From Phyto melanocephala (lineage: Eukaryota > Arthropoda > Insecta > Diptera > Rhinophoridae), in contig OW799233.1 of the NCBI GenBank assembly GCA_941918925.1, forward strand, positions 71,327,578 to 71,391,577: a stretch of 64,000 bases of DNA, written 5' to 3'. A program made the position numbers and the translations under genes. Shown one piece after another: positions 1 to 11,653 of the stretch. The notes under the pieces are model-generated. The model did not search any database, was not told the DNA's origin, and saw only the letters and a list, made by a program, of their open reading frames with translations. The number at the start of each line of letters is the position of its first letter. Position 1 is the first letter of the stretch.

Positions 1-334
1 AAAATATATTTATAGTCATCGCGTAAGTAAGTAGATTATTATATCAGTTTTTAATGGCGAGGAATGCTAGCAATTTATTTAACATTTTATTAAAACAGCT
101 TTACATTTGATTTAAGTATTGTTTTAGTTCATTAAAAATAAAGTCAAAGCTAAAGAGGAGTTAATTCATGTGACAGGGCACTGCACGATGAAAAATTATT
201 TTTTGAAATAATTTAAAACAGAACTTTTTAATTTAAAAAAAATATATAAACTTACCACACAAGGAAATAAACACAAAAGCATGTATATATTTGGTAAAGG
301 TTAGTTTTGTTTTCAATGTAAAAATAATTATTTT
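1..334. other. No gene seen
   Basis: AT-rich DNA with no open frame, repeat or RNA gene that I can support. Confidence 0.5.
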
Positions 335-620
335 CACCTGTGGTACCCAAGGGTATATTTAGGTTTGTCATTCCGTTTGTAATATTTACAATCAATACAA
401 ACAATATTTATTTCAGATCCGATAGAGTATGTATTTTCTGAAAGTCTATGATATAATAAAACAAACAGGGGTCAACTGAGCAATGTCCATCTGTCAACTT
501 TTAGGAGTCACCACATATTGCATAGATCTGTATATGGTACAATCGATTGGAAATATTTGGAATTGAATCGCTATAAAAATTTCAGTACAATCGCAAATAA
601 ACACAACTACCACTGTTTTT
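335..620 (+). mobile_element. Degenerate DINE/Helentron-like copy (5' part)
   Basis: The stretch aligns by eye with the 5' part of the DINE-like family seen elsewhere in the window. It has the head (gggtatatttaggtttgtca), the block around tatgtattttctgaaag, and the later block on the fragment tggtac with agcgattc-like sequence. It carries many substitutions and has no hairpin 3' end, so it is an old truncated copy. The family is non-autonomous and codes for nothing. Confidence 0.45.
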
Positions 621-1048
621 TATGTTTTTACCACAAAAATTAAGATATTTCTGTCCTAGGATAATGTGTAGACACGTTTGTTACTAATAGATGTGATATG
701 CCTCTAGGGCTACGTAGAATAATCGGTCAACAATTGGCAAATATATAAGCAAAATCTATTAATCTATTTTTTAAGCCTCTAAGTTTTTTTTTTCGACACA
801 CGTGTGTTGCGTGGTATGCATGGCCAGAGACATATACATAGTTATAGGGAGTGGCTTGTGTAAAGTTCTTGGTAGCACTAATTCCAGCTAATGTCCTAGT
901 GCGTTGTTGATAATTTATGGATAGGCACGGGCAATATTCTAGTTTTGGAGTGACTAATTCCTGCCCATGTCCCAGTCGTGGTAGTTAGAAAGGTTATGTT
1001 GAGGTTAGTTTTCCTGAAAAGAAAAATAGGAAAGTAGAGGACATTAAC
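621..1048. other. No gene seen
   Basis: Intergenic or intronic AT-rich DNA. I see no coding signal and no repeat boundary. Confidence 0.4.
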
Positions 1049-1560
1049 GGCGTTATTCATAACAAAAAGTTAGCCACAGTTTATACACTACGTACAACGA
1101 GCTGCTAACTAGAATGCCGATTAAGCTTGGCAGTTCGTTGGCACAGAGTTTATTCATAAGAAACTTTTATCCGTCTGCCAACTTTTCATAAATCAACTCT
1201 GAAATTACAAGAAACTCCTCAAAAATGCAACCAATTTTTGGATTTTGACATTTTTTATTTTTCCATCCATATTAAAAATTTTTAATATTGAAAAATAAAT
1301 TTAAAAAATAATGGAACAATAAATTTTTTATAAAAATGTAAAACAAAGGCAAACGGTCTGTAAAATGGCAATAGGATGAATAGGTAGGTAAAAAAATATT
1401 GTTAATATAAAACAACACAGAACAGCTGTTTTTCATAAGTTGGCAAACGTTTGGCAGCTCGTTAACAAGAGTTTAGCAAATCGATATCCAGAGTTTGGCA
1501 TGTGTGTTATGAATAAACTTCATGCTAACTTTATGCCAACTTTTTGTTATGAATAAGGCC
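1049..1560. mobile_element. 512-bp foldback/MITE with terminal inverted repeats
   Basis: The ends are inverted copies: the left end reads GGCGTTATTCATAACAAAAA and the right end reads the complement with one or two mismatches (TTTTTGTTATGAATAAGGCC). Subterminal sequences rich in TTGGCAG/GAGTTTA also recur in inverted order inside each arm. There is no open frame of note. It is probably a non-autonomous DNA transposon; the superfamily is not determined, and no convincing target duplication is seen. Confidence 0.6.
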
Positions 1561-3028
1561 GTAAGTTATTAAATTCTTTTATTAGTATGGAACAATACAT
1601 ACTGTTACCAGTTGTTCTCCAGTTATTCGATTGGGAAATCTATACCTGAAAGAAGAAAAAAGGAAAAATTGTAGTATAAATTGCATACTTACTTACATGT
1701 GCTGTGCTCTTTTCGTTGTGTTGTGTATGAATGAAAATGACGTTTATGTAGGTATAAATCTGTTTTTGGAAGTGTTTACGTTAGTGTTTATAATTGGCAA
1801 CGCCGTTATTTTGCGTAAATTTTCAGGGTGTGTAAATCGCAAAATTTTAAATATAATGCAAACAGTTAAATTTGTAGAAAAATGAGAAATATTGAATGAA
1901 AAAATTTTTCTAACTTAAAATGATTATAGCCTGGTATTGTAAGGACAGGAGGATATGATTTTTGGGATATGTGGAATAAATCTAAGGAGAACGTTAGTGC
2001 GGGGAGATGTAATAGGATATTTATATTGATATAATTTTTATTTATTTATGTATTGGAACAGAAAGTATATACATGATTTGTAAGGAAGTATTTATTGTAT
2101 GTGATAAATAGATCCCCTAGGTTTTTAAAGATTATAAAGGGGACAAAAATTTAAATATGGGATTTAATATTGTCATTAGTAAGGTTGTGAACAGCAGATA
2201 CATAAAAGGAAAGTTCTTTTTATTTTATTTTTTTGATTTGGAGTTTGTATTCCTGGTGGAGAAATTTCTGTTCCAAAGGATACGTTTATATAAATATTTT
2301 TGTGTGAGTCATCAGGAAACATTTGTGCCTACGTAAGTGGAAAAACTGAACTTTGAGATAAAAAAAGTAAGATTTATTGTGTGCATTTAAAATAGCTGGT
2401 TGTAAGATTGAAAAGAATAGACTTGTTTTGCAACTAGATGTGTCTGGAGGGATAACAAAGTACATTGTGTAGGAGCAGAAGAAGATGAAGCCAGGTAGGC
2501 TACGAATTTTTGATTTTTTGTGGTTGTGAAATATATTAAGTAAAAATAAAGAAAAATCAGAAAAAAAATTTGTATTAAGCTAAAGTGAAAAGTAAAAAAA
2601 AGAGAAAAGGACAATCAATATTTATTTATGTAGTGTTAAAATAATAATTATTATAGTTGAGAACTAATAAGGTAATTATGTGTAAAAAGTAAAAGAAAAA
2701 GATAAAATAAGGGAAAAAAATAGAGAAAATAATTGTTTTTTTTTAAGAAAGTTATAAAATTTAGAATTAATTAAAATTAAGAGTGTATTTGTGTGAAATT
2801 TTTTGTGAGTGTTTATATGCATATGCAGGTGTATTAAATATTCAAAAGTGCAAAAAAATTTTAATTTGAGGGGTTAGGATAAAAACAAATAAACAATTAA
2901 TAATAATAAGATTTAGATCGAATAAAATTAAAAAAATATCTATATAAATATACGGTGTAGAGCGCGGAGTAAAATTAGTGGAAAAGTTTGTAAAATTTTA
3001 GCCTAAACATGATGCCTATATGCAGTCT
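1561..3028. other. AT-rich region, no supported gene
   Basis: The strand is purine-rich and AT-rich with many short homopolymers. The 84-codon frame at 1631-1885 could encode two hydrophobic segments, but it has no recognisable similarity. Part of the region may be the long terminal repeat of the putative LTR element whose primer-binding-like site lies at 3881; I cannot find a second LTR copy to prove it. Confidence 0.35.
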
Positions 3029-3166
3029 AGGGTTTCAATTCTCGTTTTGTGAAACTGTGAAATGAAAAAGTTTTTGTATAGCAAAGGGTGTGGTGGCACC
3101 ATATGATATTACACACAAAAACTTTTCATTTCATAGTTTCGTAGAACGAGAATTGATACCCAGGAG
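3029..3166. repeat. 138-bp near-perfect hairpin (inverted repeat)
   Basis: Two arms of about 48 bases face each other around a short loop centred near 3096. The left arm starts GGGTTTCAATTCTCGTTTTG and the right arm is its complement with a few mismatches, ending CGAGAATTGATACCC. A transcript would fold into a long hairpin. It may be a tiny MITE; no target-site duplication is visible. Confidence 0.6.
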
Positions 3167-3880
3167 ATCTCTTTTAGGCGAAATTAAATAGCGTCATCGT
3201 GTTTCTGTTGTTTTTGTGTCGAAAAGTTTTAACTGTGGGTTCAGTTTGACAGGACACGTAAAAGAAATAAGTACCTGTATCTTTGTATAGGATTCAAAAA
3301 GAAAATATTTAAATTATAATAATAAAAATCAAAGGAAAGATAAAGTAAAAAGGGAAATCATGTCGATTTACATAAATATTACATATGAACTATATGATTA
3401 TTTTTTAATTATTTAATAATAAGTATCGTATTAAGAATTTGAGTATTTTATTATTTTTTTTTTATTTATTTATATTATTTTATTATTCTTTTAAATTTAG
3501 TGTAATTGTTTAAATCAATAAAATTTGTTATACGTGTGATCAGAAAAAAAGAGAAGATAATGAATATGTATGAATAATTGAATTTAGAAAGGATTGTGTG
3601 ATCAGATAGGTTGGGAAAGGACGGGAAATGGGGTCTGCTCAAAAAAGATTTTTGGACATACTGCGGCCATGGTTGGGAATGGCCAATTGGAGTAATACCC
3701 CCTTGCTCCATATTAACAGGTGTTTCAATCTTGTGTGTTTGTTTTTTTTGTCCGGTTTTTTTTTATCGTGTGACGTACCTAGGTCTGCACAAGGGTTGAG
3801 AACTCTCTCTATGGAATAGACCGAATGAGCTAGAAAGGAAGGCGTGCAGTGTGGCCTACCACAGGGAACGTAACAGATAA
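3167..3880. other. No supported gene; possible end of an LTR
   Basis: AT-rich at first, then of more balanced composition from about 3600. It ends in aacgtaacagataa directly before a TGGCGCCCAA motif, as an LTR end would, but no partner LTR was found. Confidence 0.3.
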
Positions 3881-3890
3881 TGGCGCCCAA
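3881..3890 (+). promoter_or_regulatory. Primer-binding-site-like motif (tRNA-Lys type)
   Basis: The motif TGGCGCCCAA matches the first ten bases of the primer-binding site in the errantivirus at 26490-26507 (reverse strand). The similarity stops after ten bases, so this is either a decayed site or chance. Confidence 0.3.
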
Positions 3891-4852
3891 TGAAAAGTAA
3901 TTGAAATTTGTTAGTGTATAAGACCCAAACACTAGGAAATAGAACAACACATTAGGAAATAGACCAACGCAGGCTTTTACATGAAATTTTAGGTGTTGTG
4001 GAAATAAGTCGTATCCGTTTTTAGCATTAGACCAGAAATTCCGTTGTGCGAACAATTTTCAAATGCATAAAATATGCTGTGAAAGTTTGATGAGATGTTC
4101 AAGCGAGGAAGGGAAAGATACTTAGTAAATAAACCAAGTTCATTCTAACTGTTCACCCTTATTCGGGTTTTATGATATTAGTTTCAGTTTGAGGTTATGT
4201 TTGTGAAGCAGCTGGTGGTAAATCGACAGCCGCTACAGAGCCTGAGGACCGTTGTGCCGACGAACTTTACCAACTGTCCTCCGGAAAGATGTTAGGGAGC
4301 ACAAGCAGAACCGTTATTTGAATATACATTTTGCCTTAAGTTTGGAAAGATTTATTTATTGAAACACTGTAATAGCTCTATTTAAGAAAATCAAATTAGA
4401 AAACCGTTGAACCGCCGCTGATTACAACAATCCCTTACATATGCAAGTGATAGAGAAGTAAATTGTTTAGTTAGAAAAGTGTCTTTGAAGTTATTTAATA
4501 AATTTGCAAATGTTTTAGATATATGTACTACTCTTATGTAATTTGATTGTATTATTATAAACATACACAAGTATTTAGAGATTGTGTTCATTTAATCAAT
4601 TATTGTCTTTGTTTTTTATTTTTATTTATGTTATTTTTTAATATTTATATACGTATATGTTGTATACGAATATTTTTTTATATTTTGTGAGTTCAGATAA
4701 TTTTTTTATAAATATTAAGACGATAGATATATATTTTGGCCTTCATCAATAGAAATATTTTTTTTTTGACTGTTGTTAATTAGTAATGAATAGCGATGTC
4801 AGGTCATAGACGACAAAAGCAAACGTAGTATACAACTTTAAATAAATCGTTA

Positions 4853-5173
4853 GTGGTTCCAATTAAGAGATTTAGAATTGTCAGTAATAAGCCGAAAATG
4901 GCTACGAATAGTAGTACTATCAAAGATTTGTCAGGGACCATAAAAAATAGGTCGGCACAACCTGGTATGTCGAAAGTGGTAACGGGGTTGTTGGTAAATT
5001 TAGACCCATCTCAGTCACCCGGTGCACGGAATGGAGTAGCAGGTACTGAGAAAACGGAAGTAACAGTGAGTGAAACAATAATGAGTCAAATGGAAGATCG
5101 AGTAAAGAAATTGGTGCAACATGAAGTTAGTGGATGCTGCTGCGACATGGTTGGGTGGGCAAAAGGGGAGTAA
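4853..5173 (+). pseudogene. Short ORF, possible gag-like start of a decayed LTR element
   Basis: A 106-codon frame begins about 960 bases after the putative primer-binding site, where a gag start is often found. The product is hydrophilic, rich in Ser/Thr and Lys, with a charged tail (MSQMEDRVKKL) that could be helical. I do not recognise it, and no pol follows; downstream is a balanced-composition segment up to about 5360, then DINE-like repeats. It may also be non-coding. Confidence 0.25.
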
Positions 5174-5540
5174 ACACCTGACTCCCGTGAATTCTTCGTG
5201 TGGTGGAGTTTGTCGTAGTTTTGATGTAGTAGTTTTTTGTTTCGTTTTCAGTTTGTTTTATGAGCGGATGCGTGGCTAGTGAGAGAGTTGGAACCTGCCT
5301 GAGCTATCGCCACGAACAAGCTAGCCGGAAACCTCACTAGGCCAAAACGGTTCGTAACACGTGTGATACCAAAATGCCATGACCTTGAAAATTATTTCTG
5401 AGAAAACCATATAAATAAAACTGAAACTGACTGAGATAAGGGCCCCAAAATTCAACCACTTCCGCGATTTTTCTCAAATTTTCAAACGAAAAAAAATATG
5501 TTCAACTTCTAGATAAATGAGAGCATCAATATCGATACAG

Positions 5541-6249
5541 AAAAATTAAGTGCTATATTCGGCCATGCCGAATCTTATCTACCCTTCACAACGTGTAGTC
5601 ATCCAATAACAATTGTTTGTATCACCATTCATTTCATATGAAATACGTACATACATATATAAAAACCTTCCATTGTAAAATTATAAATTGAGTTTACGTA
5701 TACATGTTTCAAAAAAAATATATATGTATAAAAAAAATTAAAGAAAAAAAAAATTAAAAACAATATAAAAAAAAAAATTAAAAAGAGTATTAAAAAAAAT
5801 AATTAAATAATAAATAATATATAAAAAAATAAAAAAAATAAAACCAATATAAAAATTCTTTTTTGGCTCAGCTGGGATTCGAAGCCACGTTCACTCTAAC
5901 CAGTATGTATGTATGTGTTTGTATGTATGTGTTGTATGTTGTTGTTGTAAAAAAAACGAGGTGGTCGTGGTTTTTTCCTCATATCTAAGTTGCTTATGTG
6001 CCGATTTATCTGATTTTTAATACCAAAATGCTCCCTAATATTTTCAATATTTTAATACTTCACTCGGGTCCAGGGACTTCAAAAAGTTGATTTCAACATA
6101 CCCACGGGCAGGCTAACAGAGTTAATCGACTCCCCTTTTCATAAGCTTTCAGAAAATATATACTCTATGGGGTCGGAAATGAAAATTGTAAAAATTTCAC
6201 ACGGAATGACAAACCTATATATACCATTTTTCACTGAGTGAAGGATATA
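5541..6249 (-). mobile_element. DINE/Helentron-like non-autonomous element
   Basis: The 3' end lies at the low coordinate: the hairpin reads ATTCGGCCATGCCGAAT on this strand, followed by TACCC. The body holds an A-rich stretch, the block GGCTCAGCTGGGATTCGAAG, a GTATGTATGT microsatellite and the TTGATTTCAACATACCCACGG block. The 5' end is at about 6249. DINE-1/INE-1 elements are known as non-autonomous Helentrons that insert between T and T and end in a small hairpin; the assignment rests on those landmarks. Confidence 0.7.
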
Positions 6250-6594
6250 ATGAAAGGGCCTAATTAGGATGAGTTGCACTATAAAAAATTGTATATTCTT
6301 AATGGCGCCACTACAAAAAAGCGTCTATTTCATAAACTCTCAAAACAGCTTTATAAGAGGTTAACAAAACCATGTTCACAAGGCAGGGAAGGATAATGGC
6401 TTTTATGATTTTGTACTAAGTTTTTAAACAAAATGTACTTTTTAAGCCATGACGGTACCATTTTTTTAATATTTATTAATAAAAACATAAACTTAACAAA
6501 AATGTTTCTAAAAATTCAAAGTATACAATAAAAAACAGAAACTTTACAAAAGTGTTTTTAAAAATTCTGAAGTATACAATACAAAATATTAAAT
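6250..6594. other. No gene seen
   Basis: AT-rich sequence with two similar short stretches (aaaaacataaacttaacaaa near 6481 and aaaacagaaactttacaaa near 6531). These look like a 50-60 bp imperfect tandem duplication. No coding signal. Confidence 0.4.
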
Positions 6595-6845
6595 ACTAGC
6601 TTGTGCCCGCCACTTCGTCTGCGTAGTTATAGGGATAAAAGGAAGACTTAGTATTAACCTAGATTGTTATTTACATATATGTATGTTTGTCAAATTTATC
6701 CCAACATTCACATTTATTATACCTATTAGTAGGATTATTAATCCTACTAATATAATAAATGTGAATGTTTGTATGTTTAGATATTTGTTACTCAATCACG
6801 CAAAAACGGCTGAACGGAACCAAATGAAATTCGGCACATAGATAG
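6595..6845. repeat. Insect interspersed repeat with palindromic core
   Basis: It begins with ACTAGCTTGTGCCCGCCACT, a motif that recurs in interspersed repeats of many insects. It then has a palindrome at about 6707-6776 (AACATTCACATTTATTATA facing its complement across TAGGATTATTAATCCTA). It continues with the cgcaaaaacggctgaacgg..aaattcggcaca block, also a common insect repeat sequence. The parent element is not determined. Confidence 0.5.
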
Positions 6846-7510
6846 ATAGCATCCTTCATTTGACACCAATATTAAGGGTGTTCAAAAAGTTAAGTTAGTT
6901 AACACCAGATTTGACCCATATATAAATTTATTGTCCGCTATTTTGTAGTGGCGGCCAAAATAAATTTAATTTTTTTATAAGGCTAATATTGCGCTAGTCA
7001 AATCCTTTTAGATGATACCAATATTGACTCTCCCAATTGTCTAGAAGCTGAAAAAAATTGATTTGCGTTTGTTAATTTTTGGAATATATATTTTTTTTAA
7101 AAAAATTTTTGCCTATAACTTTACCGATTAGAGTCCGCTTTATACAAAATTTTTCACGAATATTTTAATTTTGGTAGTAAAAATATGGAAAAAAAACAGA
7201 GGAAGTCGTGTTTATTTGCTCATATCTCAGAAAGTTATGGGGCGATTGTGCTTAATTTCAATAGCGATTCATTCCCGGATATTTCCAAAAGATTGATACC
7301 ATACACAGATTTGAGGAATATATTTGCTTTTAAAAGTTGATTTCAACCAACACACGGGCAGACGGACAGACAGTCAGGGCTAAATCGACTCCTCTATTCA
7401 TAAGCTTTCAAAAAATATATACTTTACGGGGACGGAAATGAAAATTGTAGAAATTACAAACGGAATGGCAAACCTATATATACCCTTGTGCACCACAGGT
7501 GAAGGGTATA
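6840..7510 (-). mobile_element. DINE-like element, second subfamily, 3' end missing
   Basis: The body matches the copy at 57991-58947: both contain the cagatttgacccatatataa block, the tttgtagtggcggcc block and the TTGATTTCAACCAACACACGG block. The 5' end is intact at about 7510 (rc of TATACCCTTCACCTGTGGTG). The hairpin end is lost where it meets the repeat at 6595-6845. Confidence 0.65.
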
Positions 7511-7640
7511 ACAAGTAACAGTGCTATATTCGGCCGTGCTGAATCTTATATACCCTTCACAACGTAACACAATAACAATTGTTTGTATCACCATTCATCT
7601 CATATAAAATACGTACATACATGTAAAAAACATAGCAAAA
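7511..7640 (-). mobile_element. DINE-like 3' tip fragment
   Basis: Only the hairpin end (ATTCGGCCGTGCTGAAT) and about 100 subterminal bases are present, head to tail with the preceding and following copies. It looks like a truncated copy in a chain of elements. Confidence 0.6.
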
Positions 7641-8230
7641 ACAAGTAAGAGCGCTATATTCGGCCGTGCCGAATCTTATATACCCTTCACGTGTAGTCAT
7701 GCAATAACAGTAGTTTGTATCACCATTCATCCCATATGAAATACGTACATACATATAAAAAACATACATATATAAAAACATCCCATTGTAAAATTATAAT
7801 TTTACGTATGTATGTTAAAAAAAATATAAAAAAAATAAAAAAAAAAAAATTAAAAAAAAAATAATTAAAATATATATAATAAATATAAAACAAAAAAAAT
7901 TAAAAAAGAAATAATAATAAAAATATAAATAATATATTAAATAAAAAATAAAAAAAAAAAATTTTTGGCTCAGCTGTGATTCGATGCCACGTTTTCTCTA
8001 ACGAGTATACACGTTTGTATGTATGTATGTTGTTGTAATGTTGTTTTTGTAAAAAAAAATTGAGGTGGTCGTGGGTTTTTGCTCATATCGCAGTCGTTTA
8101 TGAACCGATGTTTCTGATATTCTAATTCCTCACCCGGGTCCAAGCGATATCGGGGGGCTTCAAAAAGTTGATTTCAACATACACACGGACATACTGACAA
8201 AGCTTAATTAACTCCCCTATTCATGTATGT
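7641..8230 (-). mobile_element. DINE-like element
   Basis: It starts with ACAAGTAAGAGCGCTATATT and the hairpin ATTCGGCCGTGCCGAAT. Then come the A-rich tract, GGCTCAGCTG block, GTATGTATGT run and the TTGATTTCAACATACACACG block. The 5' head beyond about 8230 is missing. The A-rich tract makes spurious open frames (for example 7557-7781 reverse). Confidence 0.65.
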
Positions 8231-8942
8231 TTAAAAATATGTATTTAAATTAAAATGAAAAAACGTAAATTTAAAAATTGTATAAAATTATATTCATGAA
8301 ATAATTTTAAATTTTACTTACATTTTAAAAATAAACCACAAAAAAAAACACAAAACGCCGCGTTTAATAATTAAACAAAAAATACAAATGTCAAAGAAAA
8401 ACAAGAACTATTGTCTGAACGCAAAGATTCGCATTCGAGATTCATAGAGCGAACCATGAGATTAATATTGCCGTATGAACACGGTAATACTTGTATACTT
8501 GTTGACAAAAGTATTGTTAAGACATTGCGTTTTTTTTAATGGCTACTTTAAAATAGTTTTACTAACTGCTACTAGTCACGACGTTTTCTTTTTTTTTTTA
8601 CGAAAAAGCAAAAGAAGAAAGAATAGTAGAAAGTCATCTCCTTTTCCGAGCTTGAAGATTTTTTTGCATTCCTTTTTACACGCATGAGCGTTTTTTATTA
8701 TGCTTTATTCGTTTTCCTTTTTTGAAGTCACAAGTGCTTTTTGAAAGAAATAAAAATAAAGAAATAACTACTAAAAAATATAAAAAATGGCTTAAAAAAG
8801 TTAAATTTTTTATAAAAATAAAAGATTTGATGGAAAACTATTTTATATTAAAAATATTTATATTTGAATTCAACATTTTTATATAAAGATTTAAGTAAAG
8901 ATTAAACGATTATAAAAAAAAATAGAAGTAACATCATAAAAA
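8231..8942. other. No gene seen
   Basis: AT-rich DNA without a supported feature. The 70-codon frame at 8475-8687 is low-complexity and unrecognised. Confidence 0.4.
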
Positions 8943-9014
8943 ACAAGTAAGAACACAATATTCGGCTGTGCCGAATTTTTTCTACCCACCACCAATTTTC
9001 CGTACTCTTATAGC

Positions 9015-9769
9015 TAGGGTTTTTTTCCCGCAATTTTTTGTTTGCTGGGAATGCGAGAATTATTTTTTAATTTCCCGGGACCCTGCCGCAAATCAAAAGT
9101 AAATTTGTCTTTAATTAATAAAAAACTTGTTATTAAAAAATATAAATTGAGTAAAAATATTTCTAATTAAAAAGAAAAAAATATTATTCTCTAAATACGA
9201 GATCAAATATGAGCACAAAAAATAAAAATACTGCAGCTATGAGACCAAAAGTAAAATCATTAGAATTCAATTTCAAAAACATGTAAATACAATGTATAAT
9301 TATAAAATATAACGTAAAATATTTTAACGACTTGGAAAAAAATCTTTTAATAATCTCAAAGTCTATTTCTGGTTTTATTAACAAATTGCCCTGTTACAGA
9401 AAACACTCGTTCACTTTTTATCGATGTTGGACGAATAGTTAAAAGTGCATTTAACAAATATATAATATTTCGAGTTTTTTTAACCACTTCCCTCAAAAAA
9501 TTTTAAATCTTTCTTTATAGAAACTTTAAAGTGGTGGTAACGTGGACTGACTTTTTTTTAATTTTTCAACACATTACCTCAAAAAGTATATTAAATTATT
9601 TGTAAAAATATTTTTAAATGTAAAGTTAAAAAAACCTTGACGAAAAAATTTTTATGAAAAAGAAATGTTACAATATAAACATTCCGAATCTTAGCCACCT
9701 TTTTCACTTGAAAAATAATTCCGGGAAATCGGGAAAATTAAATAACTAAAATTCACGGGAAAAACCCTG
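9015..9769 (-). mobile_element. hAT element remnant inside the DINE-like copy
   Basis: The ends are short inverted repeats (TAGGGTTTTTTTCCCG at left; the right end reads CGGGAAAAACCCTG), as in hAT transposons, which typically start CAGGG. Flanking 8-mers CTTATAGC and TTAATAGC match at six of eight positions, consistent with an aged hAT-type 8-bp duplication. The DINE copy at 46740-48899 is uninterrupted here (gtgctttaaatgtac near 48832), giving an empty site. The length of 755 bp means most of the transposase is gone. Confidence 0.7.
9361..9454 (-). pseudogene. hAT transposase C-terminal (dimerisation) fragment
   Basis: Reverse-strand translation gives a run containing SERVFSVTG and NKTRNRL, the hallmark of the hAT C-terminal dimerisation domain (family pattern S-E-R-x-F-S-x-x-G). 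It covers about 31 residues, followed by an in-frame stop right after NRL. The rest of the transposase is absent, so it is a relic. Confidence 0.7.
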
Positions 9770-11653
9770 TTAATAGCACAAAATATATTATTTTGTTTTT
9801 AACAGTAATCGCTATAGAATTATCTCTTTATACTAAAATATGTATCACTTTCTTTGTATATCTTCGATATGCTAGTAAAATGTTTTCGTAAATTCAGTCT
9901 TTCAATGAAAGTGGGCTTTAAAGTAGGCGTGTCAATATTGTTTCTGCTAATAAATGAAACTGAGATATTCAATATAAACTTTATCCAGAAAGAAAATATA
10001 TGAATTTATGATAAACCGTGTTATGGGAGGTAGGCGTTAAAGTGGGCATGTCACCGAAGCATGTCACCGGCATAACAATGACATTGACTAGAAGGACTAA
10101 TTTTGTCGGTTTTATGAGCTTTTAAATTTCATTAACAGTAGATAACGTGAAAAGTGGGCATTATAGTAGTCGTGTCGAAGTTGTCTCTGCTAAAAAATAA
10201 AACTTAGATATTTCAGTGTAGTCATTTTTTATTCCAAAATCTTTATTCATAAAGAAATCAAAAAAACGTTATATGGGACGTGAGCATAAAAGTGGGCCTG
10301 TCACATTTATTTTTCGTTAGAACAAAGAATTTTACCGAAAAGCAATGTTTGCAAAATTACAGAATCGTATATCTAATTTTGTCAGTTTTATTAGGTTTTA
10401 AATGTTAAATATACACTGAGCGGTATAAATTTTCGTACATTTTGAATTAATGCATAGATTTAATAATTTTCGGGGAAATATATTGTCTTTACTCGGGATA
10501 TATATTCAAAGTTTCATGACTATACGGATATGCGTTTGGACACAATTCCATTTTATTCGATGTTGGAAGGACACTCTTCTTTTGACCTACTCTTGTATTA
10601 CGAGCTATAACTCTCTTCCTAATATTCTGATTTAGCCAATTTTCAATACCAAACAAACCTTGTATATGAGAAATATTCTGGCAAAAATTGAGCCCCAAGC
10701 GTTGTCTGACCGGTCAATAAACACTTTGAGCATATAGAACAGATTATTTTCCAAATCGTTAAAAATTTTTACGTTTTATTTTTTTATTTATATATTGTAT
10801 GGGTGTCAAAACTAGAACGCAATTTTTAAATTTTAAATAAAACACAGATATTTAAAAAAAAATCGTGAAACTTTATTATATCGTAAAGAAGACAGAATGA
10901 GGTTATGTATGGAACAATATATCGTGAAGATGACCGCCGCGGCTTTGCTGACACACACGCGATCTTATTATGAAATTTTCAATGACCTTTTTGCATAAAT
11001 GCTGCGGTATTTCATTAATGCAGCGTCCAATTTCTTCTTTTAAGGCTTGAGTCGTCGTTGGCTTATTCGCGTAAACCATCGACTTCAAAAAACCCCAAAG
11101 AAAAAAATCTAAAGGTGTTAAATCACACGATCTAGGCGGCCAATTCTGGTCTCCAAAATGCGAAATAACACGACCGGGAAATGACTGATGCAGCAATTGA
11201 ACTGTTTCTCTGGCTGTATGACATGTGGCGCCATCTTGTTGAAACCACATGCCCTCTACATTCATTTCTTCAATTCTAGGCAAGAAAAAACTGGTTATCA
11301 CCTATTTGCTGAGCTCGGTGTCGAATTGAGGTGGATGGAGTTTGAGCGACATCATCACGTACAGCTGCGACATTTTGTGTCGATCGGCCTGGTCGAAGGC
11401 GCGTTGTTGTCTTTACATCACTAACAGACCCAGTTTCGGCAAATTTATCCATTAATCTCTTTACAGTTGACTCTTTTGGAGCATTATTGTGACCCCAAAT
11501 TTTTCGCAATTTTTTATTTTTTTTTTAATATACAACACTCAGGGGATGTCCCTTATTCATGCATGCATTGTGTTGGTATCAGGAAAATGGGTTATGGGTA
11601 GGAGGAGAAAGGGAGTAGTGTTTGTGGACATTTGATTTAAACTTTTCCAGATT

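Larger units (their letters stand above)
8943..10710 (-). mobile_element. DINE-like element, long subfamily, carrying a hAT insertion
   Basis: The 3' end (ACAAGTAAGAACACAATATT, then hairpin ATTCGGCTGTGCCGAAT) is at 8943. The body has the tandem blocks with gtgggc..gtgtca motifs (10030-10330) and the ACTCTCTTCCTAATATTCTG block near 10610. It is colinear with the plus-strand copies at 37139-39046 and 46740-48899. It lacks the internal mariner found in those two: near 9857 the sequence is uninterrupted. Its 5' head is missing where it abuts a second hAT copy. Confidence 0.7.

Noticed and set aside
1631..1885. 84-codon ORF with two hydrophobic segments
   Set aside because: Short, AT-driven, no recognisable motif or neighbour that supports it as a gene.
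3475..4055. Overlapping ORFs on both strands (up to 138 codons)
   Set aside because: Mutually overlapping frames with no motif. They probably arise from the somewhat higher G+C of the putative LTR region.
7557..7781. ORFs running through DINE-like 3' regions (also 40589, 45123 and 45473)
   Set aside because: They repeat the same translated repeat text in every copy and have no coding signature; they are shadows of the repeat.
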